Of a DNA stretch of 64,000 bases, positions 47,052 to 59,386 are shown piece by piece. The translations under genes were made by a program, and so were the position numbers. The notes below the pieces were generated by a model, which saw only the letters and a program-made list of their open reading frames with translations, ran no database searches and was not told the DNA's origin. Source of the DNA: Lingula anatina. Lineage: Eukaryota > Brachiopoda > Lingulata > Lingulida > Lingulidae. The stretch lies in NCBI RefSeq assembly GCF_001039355.2, contig NW_019776080.1, forward strand, positions 536,488 through 600,487, read 5' to 3'. Each line of letters starts with the position of its first letter. The stretch's first letter is position 1.

Positions 47052-50000
47052 GGTATAATCTGTGTGTCGGTTTGTTTTCAACTCAAATAATTAAGTTTCG
47101 AACGTCACCGTGACATTTGGTCCTTTGGAGATGTTGAGCATGCCTGTCAGCGGCATACAGTTGACAGATACGTCAAACACCAAGCTACGTGATAAAATAA
47201 ATACATGAATAATTTCCGTCATTTGCTTGTGCTGATATACAATGCACGCACATGTTCAAAGAATACATGTGCACGGATTGATTTTTATAACTACCAGTAC
47301 GGAGAAAATGTATGGCAGCCAGGCAGATCGAGTTCAAACAGAGCAAATTATCGCGATAAACTTATTGCCCAACTTTCATCCACCTTAATTTTTTCATAAG
47401 CGTGTGCAATACCGGTAGATTTTCGAAGCTAAATTAACCTCGTCTAATAGAATGTTTCTTGGTCGTTTTTTTTAAACAACTGTACTTCACTCTCAAGTTT
47501 ACAAACTCCAATCAATCATTTATCTATCCCTCTCTGCACTTGGATTTGACCCTTGATAAAATTTATAAAGGTTAGCTGAATATGACTGGCCAGTCATTAT
47601 AACAGTCACCATTTTCCTATAAGCTCCAACGGAAATATCACAAACGCTCCAGGAAAAATATTTAAGGGGTTAAATAATTTTAATTGTGTATATAAGGTGT
47701 TATAAGAAGCTGTGGATAGCAAAAATAAGCACATGGAGTGTACCATTTGTACCTTTTAGTAAATTTTCAAAAAAAAAAAAAAAAAAAAGGTTCATTAATC
47801 ATTAATCAAAACTCATATTTTCCGTCCTATAATTTAAATTAATTTTAAACTAGATAACTTAATTTTTTTTCTTTCAAATCCTCTTCATACTAATCACATA
47901 TTAACTAAAGACCAAAGCAATTTTTCTTAGATGTATACTTCATGTTAATTAAATCCTTAATCAAAAATCATCACGGACAGACAATTAGCCTAACGGGCGG
48001 AAAGCTCTGGCTATGGCAAGTGTGCAGACCCCCGTTTCACAAAAAAAACTTAACTCGGGTTTTCTGACTTAGAGCTTGGCTACCCCCGTCTTTTTCTTAG
48101 CTGTCAAGATATTGTGTTATATAAGATCTTTGAGTATTATTGAAATTTATTGATTTTTTAAATGAAAAATAAAATGCAACATCACCCAGCCGATTGCGGG
48201 TTGTTTATAATTTTGACCGCTACATGTCCGATAATTAATCAACTTATTCAGATATTTTTAACCTAAAACAGATTTAATTTCATTTATAAAGACTGAAATA
48301 AATGAAGGATAGATTACTCAGTAAGTGCATTATTTGATATAGAAAATGCTATAAACCACCTGGTAAGTTATATTTTAACATGCGTAACTTACTTTTCAAT
48401 TAGTGGCATTTGAATAGTAGCAATTTAAGATCTTCTATGATCATGGCTTCTTCCAGGTACATCAGCGACTTTAATTGCAATTTGTAGAAAATGAAATAAG
48501 ATTATATTTTGATCCCCTACCTGTCATTCACCTGTTAAATGCTCCTGAGAGATGATCATTTAAAATCATTATTGATTTTTGGGGGATAATTTGATTAACA
48601 GAAAAGGCCATCACAGATAACTGACTAAATACACAATCATTATTTCTATCTAGCAGCTCTCTAAAATCATTAATTAGACTATTACAGTTTGATCTCTCAT
48701 ATATTCCTAACCACTGGAAACCCTTTTTTTCAGAAAGCGTAACTCTTGATTGATTTGTGTACGTTTGGATTTTTTTATGTTTAGGACACAAAAACCACAC
48801 ATACAGACTTGGCATTTAATATGGAATATTTCAGTGTCAAAGGTATGCTTAGGTAAAATGCGTTCTTTTTTAAAGAAAAACTCGAAGTATCAAAATCTTA
48901 CCACCAGGACTCACTGCTTTTACGGATATACTGCTGCAACTAATCAAAGACCACCCATTCCTTTCAGAATGAGGGGCAAATTGCCACTAGATAGTGTTTT
49001 TCAAGGTCCTTAGCAAACACCGGAGTGGTTTTAGCAGGTTAGAATACCAGGCAACACCTGAGGACGCCAATGTAAATGACAAAACATCGTCTTTTTTTCT
49101 TATGAATTGGGGACCATGGCCGTTTCTGGACAGAACACTGAAATTGCGTTTTTTTTTTTTTTTTTTTTTTTAGGTCAGATTTCACCTGTACCCCTACAGC
49201 AGTCAAAGTAGAGTTTACAGACATCTTGAAGAGGCCTGCGACGAAGTGTGTGCCGCGTTTAGAGTGACTAGGGTCATCAAAGCATCAGTATTTGGAGTAA
49301 ATATTACATTGGTGCCAAAACACCAATGGTAGCCATCGATGAAAACCTGAACCTCACCAACTACAGGAACAATCTGGGGACCACTTGTCTATAGCTACTA
49401 TTTGATAGGGGGCACCTTAGGAACAATTTTAGGTTATACGATGAAAAAAACGGTTCACAGAACACTTTAAATTGCAGATAACTTAAAGGACCAAGAGAAT
49501 GAGCAGCTACCTGGGTCATTTAGATTGCCAGATTTGAACCACATACACAATCTGCGGTTAGGTCATTACCCGCAGATCGACGGTCTACTTGTCGTATAAT
49601 CGTGCATCATTTTTTTAAACTTCCAAATTACATAAAAAATATTTTTCAAATCTCACCTTTAACATTTCTAATAACCGGAATAATGAAATAATCAATTCAA
49701 TCTATTTTTGTCTTTCAAAAATCACTAAGAGAGCAAAATTTTGAAGTCAACGTTGATTAATAAAAGTGAAGTTTGGCGTAGACAAACGATGTTTTATGGC
49801 GACGGTTAACTAAATTGGTTTCATGGGCCGTTGCGAACTCTAATATGCGGGGGAAACGGCATCTGGATTAGGAGTGTAAACAGGGAATGCTTTGCAAACC
49901 CACAAATGAAAATATTTGCACTATTTGTTTTGATATTTATTTTTTAAGATATAACATTAAGTAATTTTAACTAATTAACACTATCTAATGCTATATAATA

Positions 50001-50508
50001 TCTAACACCATTATTTCTTTACTAGAGGGACCTTTCAATAAAAGCGGCTGCTACCGGCCAAATTTCGAACACTATATCTGTGTTTGTCATTTACTTATCC
50101 TTTCGCTTGGGTTAATGAGAAGACATTAAATTCTTGTCCATTTCCCCGTCCATAATGGTGATCAATGATTTTTCAAGTTTTTTAGACGTAAGTTCATACC
50201 TGCACTGTTCAAAATTCGTGAACAGGTATGTATTATAATTTTCTGTAAACTACAACTTTAAAGAGTCACAATTCTGTCCGAAGTGCAAAACGAACGTACA
50301 CCACGGCATTTCAACTTATGTATTAATGAATCTCAAAACCTCGCTCAGAAATACACTTCATTTGACCCCACTCATGCAAACGTGAAATTAGATTTAACAC
50401 CTTTCACACTTTAAACAAATTCACACCTAAAACTGTGACAATGGAACAAAATTAACGAAATCAAATAATTATTTTATTTTAATAAACTGTGGCTGCCAAG
50501 AGTTCTGG
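47052..50508. other. Intergenic sequence with a MITE half-copy and homopolymers
   Basis: At 48,026-48,085, GACCCCCGTTTCAC then AAAAAAAACTTAACTCGGGT matches the end of the CCGGTTTCAC-type element at 17,076-17,239 but has no second end. Poly-A lies near 47,770-47,788 and poly-T near 49,149-49,171. No gene was recognised. Confidence 0.5.
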
Positions 50509-50543
50509 CGGGGAGGGGGGGGATGGGGGGGATGGGGGGGGGG
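50509..50543 (+). other. G-run cluster with G-quadruplex potential
   Basis: Four or more runs of 4-11 G separated by A, AT and AT. This satisfies the classic G4 pattern on the + strand. It is isolated, and no gene start is visible nearby. Confidence 0.7.
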
Positions 50544-51011
50544 CAGGTGAGGGTTGTCATACATAAAACGACGTTGAATGTTTCAGTACATGTATACCAA
50601 TGTACATGGACATCTATATCACCTTAACATACACCCATCATCCTTTCATATGTGACTATTGTTGGTTAGTTTGGATGCTATTTTCAACTATGGACATTAT
50701 TGAAAGACAGTTTTTACTTTGTTCTTGATTTGCTGTGACTAATATTCAGAGTGACACCGAGATTTTAACTTTTCGACTTGAAAAGAAACTTCAATATGGT
50801 TTTGGAGTTGAAAAGGCGTGGTCTGCATAACTTATAAGTTTTATTAAGTTTTACACTGATAGTTTGTAGTGGTAATTTGCAAACATCATTCCACGAACAG
50901 CGCTATATTTCTGGCGGGAACTTTGAAAACCTTAAGTGAGATACAATGTACCTATGATATGTACTATTGTCCATACTTTATGCTGGGGCACACTTGTGCT
51001 GGTCGTAACTA

Positions 51012-51153
51012 CTGTCTACTTATTTTAGTTAATTGTTAAAACAATTTTTACGAGTGCAGTCAGTTCTTTTAGCTAATTATGTAAATAAGTTTTACTCTAC
51101 TTATTTTTTAGTTGTTAAAACAACTTTTGCGAATTTAGCTTGTTCTTTACTTG
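51012..51153. repeat. Two-copy tandem duplication, ~87-bp period
   Basis: CTACTTATTTTAGTTAATTGTTAAAACAA..TTACGAGT..AGTTCTTT recurs as CTACTTATTTTTTAGTTG..TTAAAACAAC..TTGCGAAT..TGTTCTTT about 87 bp later, with divergence. Confidence 0.65.
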
Positions 51154-52613
51154 AAGCCATACTTTTCTTTTAGCAGAGATTCTTAATTTATATATAATTC
51201 TTGTTATGTAAGTACATAATAACAATACTGAAATTGTGGGTATGTCGATCGACCCTTTTTGCATCTTAAAGAATTTAAATATACCTCTTTAGAAAGTTCT
51301 GAATAACAGTCAACTCGATCGATAATATTTAGTTTAAATATAACCGAAAATAAGTAAATTAAAATTTAAAAGATCAACACAACAGGCGCAAAATATCTAC
51401 ATGTGCCTTACCTGGTTCCTAGCTTCCAGACCAACTGTCTGTCTTCAAACCAGATCACGGTGGTGAAGCCAGGGATCCTGGGGGATCTTCTTTGTAGTTT
51501 GTAGGAAGAACCCCAGCTATTTATTAGAAATTTACCCAGTTCTGTTTACGTAAAAAACAGCCCAAAGTGTTGGTGCGATCACGAGATGCATGTCACACCC
51601 GCCTAATTACGCAGCTAAATTAACTTGTTACTCGAGCACGATTTAGAATAATTATGTTCAAAAGCGATCACAAGATGAAGCGCTATCACGGCATTGCATG
51701 AATAAGCAGTCAACAAAACGTGACCAAAGCGAATTGAAAATCCTTTCGATTAAAAAGCGACTTGTGATTATTTACATTAAGCAAGTTATTTATGTTTAAT
51801 CAGTTGCAATATTAATTTTTAGACAAAGAAAATAAACACGTGTTTAATTCTTTTGTGACTGCTTCATGTTCTTAACAATTCAGGTCTTATCATCAGATTA
51901 TGTAAAGTCAAGCATATATTCAAACACTTCAAACGTACGTATACTTTATTTAAACAGGGTAAAACAAGCTAAGTGTACAGTTATCTTCCACACGGCCCTT
52001 TTTGAGGGGTTAGAGTAAAAACTGCGCTTAATAAAAATATTTAAGAAATGAAAGATGAAAATACAAAACATTACATTGCTGCAGAGCACCATAGAACAGG
52101 GCGATTTTCAGTAGCGATGGTGATAAAACAATCTTTCAAAGCTTTTGTCGAACCCTCGGAACTTTGAACCCTTGGATGATTTTTATGCAAAACTTTATCG
52201 TTTTCCACCTTGATATTTGCTAGCAAGGGTAAACTTCAAAGAAAATCACCTGCGCCGTCTTCAACTACGGTCTTTGATTGACTTTATCACTCACAAAGAG
52301 AAAATAGCAAATTGCCAAGCCATACCTGAAAAATTGCCAGAGACACATCTCACAGGAAGAGATAATTGAGAGAAAAACACACCGTTTGCAGCGTTTTCTT
52401 TCTTTTTTTTTTTTGCGTGCAGTATGATGATTATTGGTATTTGGTGGCGAATTCAACATCTCGTGTTGCTGAATTCTCTGACGTAAGTCACAGATGCTGC
52501 TGCTTCTTCGTTTCCTGGATCGCTAGGAAATCGAAATACTTAACCGAAGTGCGTCATCTAAAGCACCCACGTTGTTACCAAGTGTCACATAATCAAACGT
52601 GCTGCACTTACAG
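51154..52613. other. Intergenic sequence, nothing recognised
   Basis: AT-rich with chance frames only. Confidence 0.5.
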
Positions 52614-52694
52614 CACAAAAAAAAAAGAAAAAAAGAAAAAAAACAGTATACAATATACCACAAAGCAGAATTGTTACCTATGTTTAAGGCATGT

Positions 52695-52878
52695 CGGTGT
52701 GACAGGAATGGTACATGTAGTCCGCTGGGAACTGTAGTCCGTTCGGACTTCCCATGGCCATTACTTTGTATAGGTCCATATACATGCACTAACCCCAAAA
52801 CTACGACTAACCTTAAATTGTACTTATCATATGGGACCCCAGACTTCCATTCCTAGGACTACCATTCCTGCCACACCG
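52695..52878. mobile_element. MITE, CGGTGTG family, copy 2
   Basis: The left end CGGTGTGACAGGAATGGTA pairs with the complement of the right end TACCATTCCTGCCACACCG with one mismatch. It is 184 bp and non-coding. It carries TTC-GGAC-TTC at 52,742-52,751, where copy 1 (3,176) has a single TTC and the copy in segment B carries a nested element. Confidence 0.85.
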
Positions 52879-54277
52879 AGATATAATTTGCTCTTGTATG
52901 TCGCACAGAGTGGACGACGAGTAGTTGCAACTGACTTCTCCCACGATTGGGGCTTCGAACAAACGGATTACACCCAAACCCAATATAGAGGTGAAAATGA
53001 GGTCACATGTATGCTCTTAGGAATATATAGTGCACAGATTACAAACTATGTTTGATTTTCGAGGCACCAGCCATGGGATAAGTTAATTGTAAACCACGGC
53101 TAGCGCGTAGAACAAAAGAATTAGCCGCGTTGTATTTGACATACAGTACCATAACTCCAGTTACTCCAACTTTGGGCCCAGTATCTGAATATCAAGCTTA
53201 AGTTCTTACCGCGAATCTTCAAAAATAAATAGATAAATAAATAAATAAATAAAATGAAATGAAATGAATAAAAAATAATAACCTATTGGGTCGAGTAGTT
53301 ATTTAAATTTTAAGAAGCAGTATCTACTAAAACATCGCACCATGCTAAACTAAAAGCTCACATTTTTGTCTTCAAATTGTGATTCACAATTTCTTACATG
53401 AGCAACTAATTAATTCAAGTACAGAATGTGAAAATCAAATATCAACTGTACACGTTCAGAGTAAATTTTCTACCATCTTAAAATGTAACCGTTTTTTTTC
53501 CAGTTTGGGTATAGGCACGTGGAGTATTTGCATAACCTGATAAGGGGGGGGGTGTAAGTAAATGTTTTCTGGTCAATGTCTTTTATATAAACCTCTTTGA
53601 AATTATGCCAGGTGTGCCACTCGAAAAACAAAATCATTTTCTATTTAGTAATAGGCCTACTTCGCGCACATATATATGCTGGTTTTCTCATTGCAATGTC
53701 AGGCTCGAAGGTGGGGGAGGGGGGTTGAAAACGAACCGCCCTTTAATGGGGAAAAGGTGGTCTGTTCTGGGTAAAATATGATCTAGGTGCATGAATTTTT
53801 TTCTTTTGACATTGCTGGTTATGGGCCTGTACATTCTCAATAACCGCAAAATTGTCGACAGAATCTTAAAATCTCTGGGTGGTCCCTCTTTTGCTATCGT
53901 ATTAAAGAGATTGGTAGGGTATATTAAACACGTCGAAGTCAGGTGTTCACCCTCATTTTCCATCGTCCAACACATGATGGGCAAAGCGACCACAAAAGAC
54001 CTTTAAAAATACTCTATGTCAGGACCAAAGATTTGATTTTCACCTGAAATTCCCAAATATGTCCCTGGCTTGTTCTTGACAATTTTTTGTACTGAACCAG
54101 AGATGATTTTTGCATGGGATTTTTTTTTCATCATTTGGCTGGTCTCCAGGATGGAGTAAGCCCTAAACATGTATGAGTAAAATGTTGCAAGAGCAGTGCT
54201 GTAGCCAATCAGAAACTGTGGTTTAAGCTAGACAAAACTCTCATCATCGAGCTGAAATTTACTCATGAAATGAACAT

Positions 54278-54313
54278 GTGTATTGTCTCGCATGCGACTC
54301 GACAATACACACA
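54278..54313. repeat. Hairpin, 11-bp arms
   Basis: TGTGTATTGTC and GACAATACACA pair around a 12-nt loop that itself contains the palindrome TCGCATGCGA. It is conserved in copy B at 62,943-62,978. Confidence 0.8.
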
Positions 54314-54764
54314 TATTCCACTCACAAATCGGCGACTCGTATTGTATCTATCACTAGTCGTCGTCATTGTATGTGACATACAAGAGCAACTTATATCTCA
54401 GCTACTCCTAGATATAATTACGTTCTTGTGCGTCGCATCAACAAGTTTCAACTTCTTGGTCGCATGCAGTGGACAACTGGAGTTTTAACTAGTAGGTACT
54501 TAAAGCAACGATTGCTAGACAGCAGTGACGTCAGCATCCTGTTGATACCCACAGGTTCTCTCATTAACTGAATTGATCAAATTGAGCACAGAATGACCGC
54601 ATATGGCTAGAAAGTATAACATTTTAATTTATAGAATAATGCAAAATTAAAAAATATTGAAATTTTAAATATTTGACATAAATAATATTTCAAAACAATA
54701 AATTATTTGTAATTTATTTCGGTATATATTATATCATTGCGATATTCCACCATTTCAATAAAGG

Positions 54765-54925
54765 CCCCTTTACACTGGCCAACGTCCTTTCTGCGATCAA
54801 AAATGTGGTCAGGACGCTCAACGGTCGCCAAAGCAATTAAATCGTGTCTCAGTGTAAAGGCGTCTGCGTCCGCTGTGCGTCCTTTGAACGCGTAAATAGG
54901 GTTTAACGTGTAAATAGGGTTTAAG
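54765..54925. mobile_element. MITE with CCCCTTTACACTGG termini, right end decayed
   Basis: The left end CCCCTTTACACTGG is intact. The right side shows a duplicated GTGTAAATAGGGTTTAA where copy B has a clean CCAGTGTAAAGGGGG. It is non-coding and about 160 bp. Confidence 0.7.
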
Positions 54926-55574
54926 TGACTTGTTATTATGAGACTGACATTATTACTGCATTGGTGAATAGTGCTCAGTCTCATAAAACCACACACAATA
55001 CGGTCATGATAACATACACAAGATAATACAATGACTTTATAAAATGTTAATCAATGTATTTTTTGTCTTTGATGAAATAATATTCTATATACATGAAACA
55101 TTGTAAACGTGAACATTTTTAGGAAAAACACAATACGAGGTTTTTGAGAAGGCGTGATTCCATGGCAGAGTTTTTTTTTTCAGTTTCATCTTCTCTCTCA
55201 GAGGCTATATGTTTCCATGCTTTGTTACATGCTATTTTGACAAGCAACGAAACTCCCCGCCATGTTTATTTGCATTAGAGTCACTGTGAAAATGATGAAT
55301 TACGCATACACATAGGCAATTGCGACACGGATGACTCCTCGCAAATATAAAGCTTCGAAGCTAACGACAACATCGCTATCAACATCGCTATCTGTTTTCG
55401 ATCAAGCAGGCCCTGCTCGTACAAGCGGTGATTGTGTTTGGCTGTGCCAATGTGCTTTACTCGATTGCGCTTTGAGATGAGACAGTGCACGGTACTCTAA
55501 CACACTGTGATGTAGAATCGGGTAACCACCAAGCAAAACTGAAGAATGTAAGTGCATGTGTAAGAATGTAAGTG

Positions 55575-55576
<2 letters not shown>

Positions 55577-55622
<46 letters not shown>

Positions 55623-55667
55623 TGTGCGTGCGCTCGCGCGCGCGTGTATGTGTGCGTGTGCGTGCCT
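55577..55667. repeat. (GT)n followed by alternating purine-pyrimidine GC/GT tract
   Basis: About 21 TG units, a short break, then TGTGCGTGCGCTCGCGCGCG and further GTGTGCGTGTGCGTGC. It is directly preceded by a 20-bp direct duplication (AGAATGTAAGTGCATGTGTA/G). Confidence 0.9.
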
Positions 55668-56792
55668 AACAGGTTGTACACGTGTATATACAGCGAGGCG
55701 CAGGCGCGCGCGTGCGTGTGTGTGAGAGAGCTAGAGGGCTCTGCCATTTGAATCAGCAAACATATCACGAAATACCAGCATTCTCCTTCAATCAGGCTAC
55801 AGCTGACTCAAGTGGACAGCAAAAGATGGATTTAATAACATTCATCGCTGTTCGTGTTCTTACCTAACAGCCACTGGGAGAGCAGGTGCCCGAGTGCCAT
55901 GACGTGTGAGCAGAATTCTATAAAAATTGCCGCAGTGAATGGCCTCACACTTCCTGCACAGAATGAGATTGAGGAAAAAATCGTTGTTTAAATTTCCGAT
56001 CGTTCTACAGATTGCCGATTTCACCTGTTTGTGGTCCCTACGGTGGAATACTAAAGAGAAGATTGGTTAACCTGCAGATACGCCTTAGTAAAACCCATCG
56101 AATGAGTTTTGTACGGGGGTGTTACATGTATTTTCTAAAATACCTCTCCATTGCTGATATCTCGGTTGGCTGAACTGATTTACCTATAAAGAATTGCTTG
56201 GGTCTGTCTCTCATTTTTATTCACATAATGAGTCGAAGCTGTCTTTCATTTAGAATATTTCTGCTCTTTTTTAAATTTTGAACCTTCTCACCTGAATAAA
56301 CTTGTACGTCTTCCCTGTATTCTGGCTTTAGAATATTTTCATGCATTTTCAGTCAGGTTATGAAGAAATGAACGAAATAAGGAAGAAAAAAATGTCATGT
56401 ACGTGATAACTGGAACTAAACTCTCAATAATATTATTTTTCTGCAGCTTAGTGGCGTGTTGTTTATGATTTAAGTGCAATAAAATACATTTTCGAGGTAT
56501 ATTTTCAAAAACCCAGAAATGTTGTTGACAAAAAAATATTAACCAATCCCTTCTATATATATAGGTCACATCAAAATTTTGAAAAAAGTTAAATTAATAT
56601 ATACAATATCATCTTGATTTTTATCAAAATTATTAATTATTTTCATAAAACATTTAAGCGTTCAGAGGATTTCTATAAATTGTTCATTTTAAACTGAACT
56701 CACGGCGTCATTGCACCGCTTAAGAGAATTTCACGCAAAGTTGATAATTTTTTAATTTATTACTATAAGGGCACAGTAAATCTACGATTTTC

Positions 56793-56794
56793 AA

Positions 56795-56845
<51 letters not shown>

Positions 56846-56848
56846 AAT
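56793..56848. repeat. (AAAT)n microsatellite
   Basis: About 13 tetranucleotide units. Confidence 0.95.
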
Positions 56849-57859
56849 TGACCGTTATGCCATGAACTTTTTCATCCCCCGGTAATTCCATAGCACACGG
56901 TTGCCTGTGCCTCGCAGGTGTTTCAGCACCACCGGTCGATTGATCGATCGAACATTTCATCTCCAAGCAGAAAAAAAAACCTGATGACATTACGGGCAGA
57001 AATCTATCCGTTGACGAAGCAAAAACCGGAGGAAGCCTCCTTGAACACAGAGGCGGGTTTACAAAACGACCGTACGATTGTACATCCGTGATAAAAGCGC
57101 CAACACATCCGAGAGAAATAGCGAGGCTTCCGACTGGTAAGTGAGAAAGGAAATATTTGTTTTATGGTCCTCACATGTGAGTTGAAAGTCGGAAAGTAGT
57201 TACAACGCTCTGTGTAATTGGGTTCGGTAAAGATAGTGACGGCGACGTCTTTTTGTTATTGGGATTTCTTTACTTTTCTGTCGATAGAATTTCTGTAAGC
57301 TTGACACGATAAGTTTCTGTGACAGTAAGTCGAGATATCTTGGCCTGGATATGATTGTACTCAACATACAATTTTTTCATACATACCAAGGAAATCACAT
57401 TTTTTGTTATTTTCCTTTGGCGATTTTTTCAACTAATCGAATGTAACTGACTTAAAAGGGATTTCGTTATTTAAATACATATATACAACTACACTGGCTG
57501 ACCTTAACTTGTAAACGGTTAACATACACCTTTCATGAACATAATTGGAAAGAAGTCCTTTTCTAACAGATGATTACTGTATTTCTTTGCTTATATTTCT
57601 CTTGACATCAATCCCACTGGTTAATACGATGGTTTTTCATTTGGCCATGTATTATTTCTACTGGCTGGATTTCGATTAGTGGGAATGAGTTGCTTTTATT
57701 AGAAACGTGTGGATTTCTTCCCGGGAAATGATGGCTTGCATTTTTTATTTTCAGTGTTAAAATACACATGTCATATATCACGAGCAAGAGAAATGAAGTC
57801 AGATTAATATTTGTAAAGAGACCAGGTAGTTCAGCTGTACATGTACATATTCAGCGATT

Positions 57860-57861
<2 letters not shown>

Positions 57862-57908
<47 letters not shown>
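57862..57908. repeat. Poly-T tract, 47 bases
   Basis: An uninterrupted T homopolymer whose exact length is unreliable in assembly. No retroposed sequence was recognised next to it on the - strand. Confidence 0.9.
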
Positions 57909-58626
57909 CTATTTTGCACTATTTTGCTTTTGTTTCAGTAGGTTTATGTATGTGGGAAGCGTAGATAGAGTGAGACGACGGAGTCAGATCTTGAAATGAC
58001 ATCATGCGAGAAAAAAGTTAAAACAAGCAAATACAATAGAGTCATTTCTGTATAGTGTTACTAGATAGCATTGTACAAATTCTTCACAACTGTTTGAAAA
58101 GGAATGTTATGTCAGAAAGTAACGGTATTAAGTAAGACTGTGTTCTCAATCTACATGAAAAATATGTATTTCTGTTTCATTACATTGGTATTTAGCTATA
58201 TTCTATTGGTAATGTTTCAATTAGCCATAAATTTCACGTAAACTACTTCTCTGTAAACGGAACTGCGGATGTTTTCAGGATGTTGTAACAAAACACGTTT
58301 AACTTTAAAAAGAAATCTGAATGCCTTTAATGAACTTGGATTTTTTTTCGACTCAAGATGTAAATTTTGTAAAAGCACTTTTCATTTTCTTTTTTATTGG
58401 CACAATACATCACAAATACAGGATAGTACGAAGAAAAGCAAAAAACACAACATCCACACTCTCATACTTAGGAGAAAATGTGTCATGCTTTGGCATTTTT
58501 AATTAATTAGTCGCACGCTTAATATTCAAGTTGAAAAGAAATTAATTATATTAAAATGCACAGACAGAGCGACTTATCTGTTTTACCAATTATCCAAAAG
58601 AGAATATCAAACCTCCCAAAGTTGAT

Positions 58627-59010
58627 TTACCCTGTAAGTACCTCTTTAAGTAAGTAAAATTTAGTTTGCCATAAAATCAGATTAATAGTTGAGGAGTAGC
58701 TCCAATAGCCAGCTAAGCAATTTTTTAATGTAGGTAGAGTTACTTGAGTTTCAGATAATATATATGTTCTTCCAAGTAGTTTTTTTAACATTACAATTCC
58801 AAAATAATTGCTCCGTTGTTTCTTTAGGTCTTTTGCCAAGGGAACAAATATTACAATTTACCTCTTGGTATTTGAAAAGCAATGAATTTGTGGCAAGAAT
58901 ATTATGGTTAATTCGAGATCGGAACTACTGCATCTTTGAGTCTTTCGTTATCACAAACAAGACAACATGCTATTTGATATGATGGTAAAAAAATTGCGGA
59001 TGCATTGATA
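58627..59010 (-). mobile_element. LINE ORF2 C-terminal fragment, frameshifted
   Basis: The - strand reads FRSRINHNILATNSLLFKYQ, then NCNICSLGKRPKETTEQLFW and NCNVKKTTWKN. This is the F-x-x-R-I-L-x-x-I-L-A-T-N...C-x-x-C...E-x-x-E-H-L-F-W-x-C pattern of many non-LTR retrotransposon ORF2 C-termini, with His replaced by Gln. A stop and frame change near 58,735-58,760 split it; the continuing frame gives TLPTLKNCLAGYWSYSSTIN and a similar LINE-like end. It is a dead fragment of a lineage different from the one at 14,977-15,567. Confidence 0.7.
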
Positions 59011-59334
59011 GTTTGTCAGCTGACAGTTCGAAACCACTCTTATTCAATATTTCATTCTAAATTTTGGCTTGGATTAAAAATTTGAAGCATTTAGGAAATT
59101 GTGATGTGTTTCTAAAAATCGTAGCCAACAACGGATATCCGCGCGATCGTTTACCAGTTAAAGACAGTTTTATTTGTGAATCAGGGAAGTTTTTGAGGGT
59201 TTCTTTTTCGTGGAGAGTACGTTCCAAATGCTGTGATTTCAGAAAAAAAAAAAAAAAGAATGAAGAAACGCGTGTTCATAAGCGCAGGATGTCCTATCTA
59301 AGAAATTCTTATAAAAATCAATATTCTACAAAAA

Positions 59335-59386
<52 letters not shown>

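Larger units (their letters stand above)
52614..55297. repeat. Duplicated segment, copy A (~2.7 kb)
   Basis: From a shared poly-A tract rightward, this segment matches 61,097-64,000 in the same orientation with only scattered substitutions and indels. It contains a CGGTGTG MITE (52,695-52,878), an (AAAT)n tract, a relic of the 171-bp element in reverse orientation (53,701-53,797), hairpins at 54,278-54,313 and 54,936-54,986 and a decayed CCCCTTTACACTGG element from 54,765. The match with copy B ends only because the window ends. No protein gene is supportable. Confidence 0.95.
55298..58626. other. Intergenic sequence between the duplicated segments
   Basis: Contains the GT/GC alternating tract (55,577-55,667), (AAAT)n at 56,793-56,848 and a 47-base poly-T at 57,862-57,908. 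A consensus donor CTG|GTAAGTGAG near 57,138 is the only gene-like signal and no partner exon was found. Confidence 0.5.

Noticed and set aside
52831-53055. 74-codon frame kept in both duplicated segments (also 61,475-61,699)
   Set aside because: It begins inside a MITE end and matches no known family.
53791-54006. 71-codon frame kept in both duplicated segments (also 62,457-62,672)
   Set aside because: The copies are so similar that an open frame in both is uninformative. The opposite strand is equally open and the start lies beside a MITE relic.
55457-55768. 103-codon frame rich in His/Thr on the - strand
   Set aside because: It is a translation of the GT/GC microsatellite.
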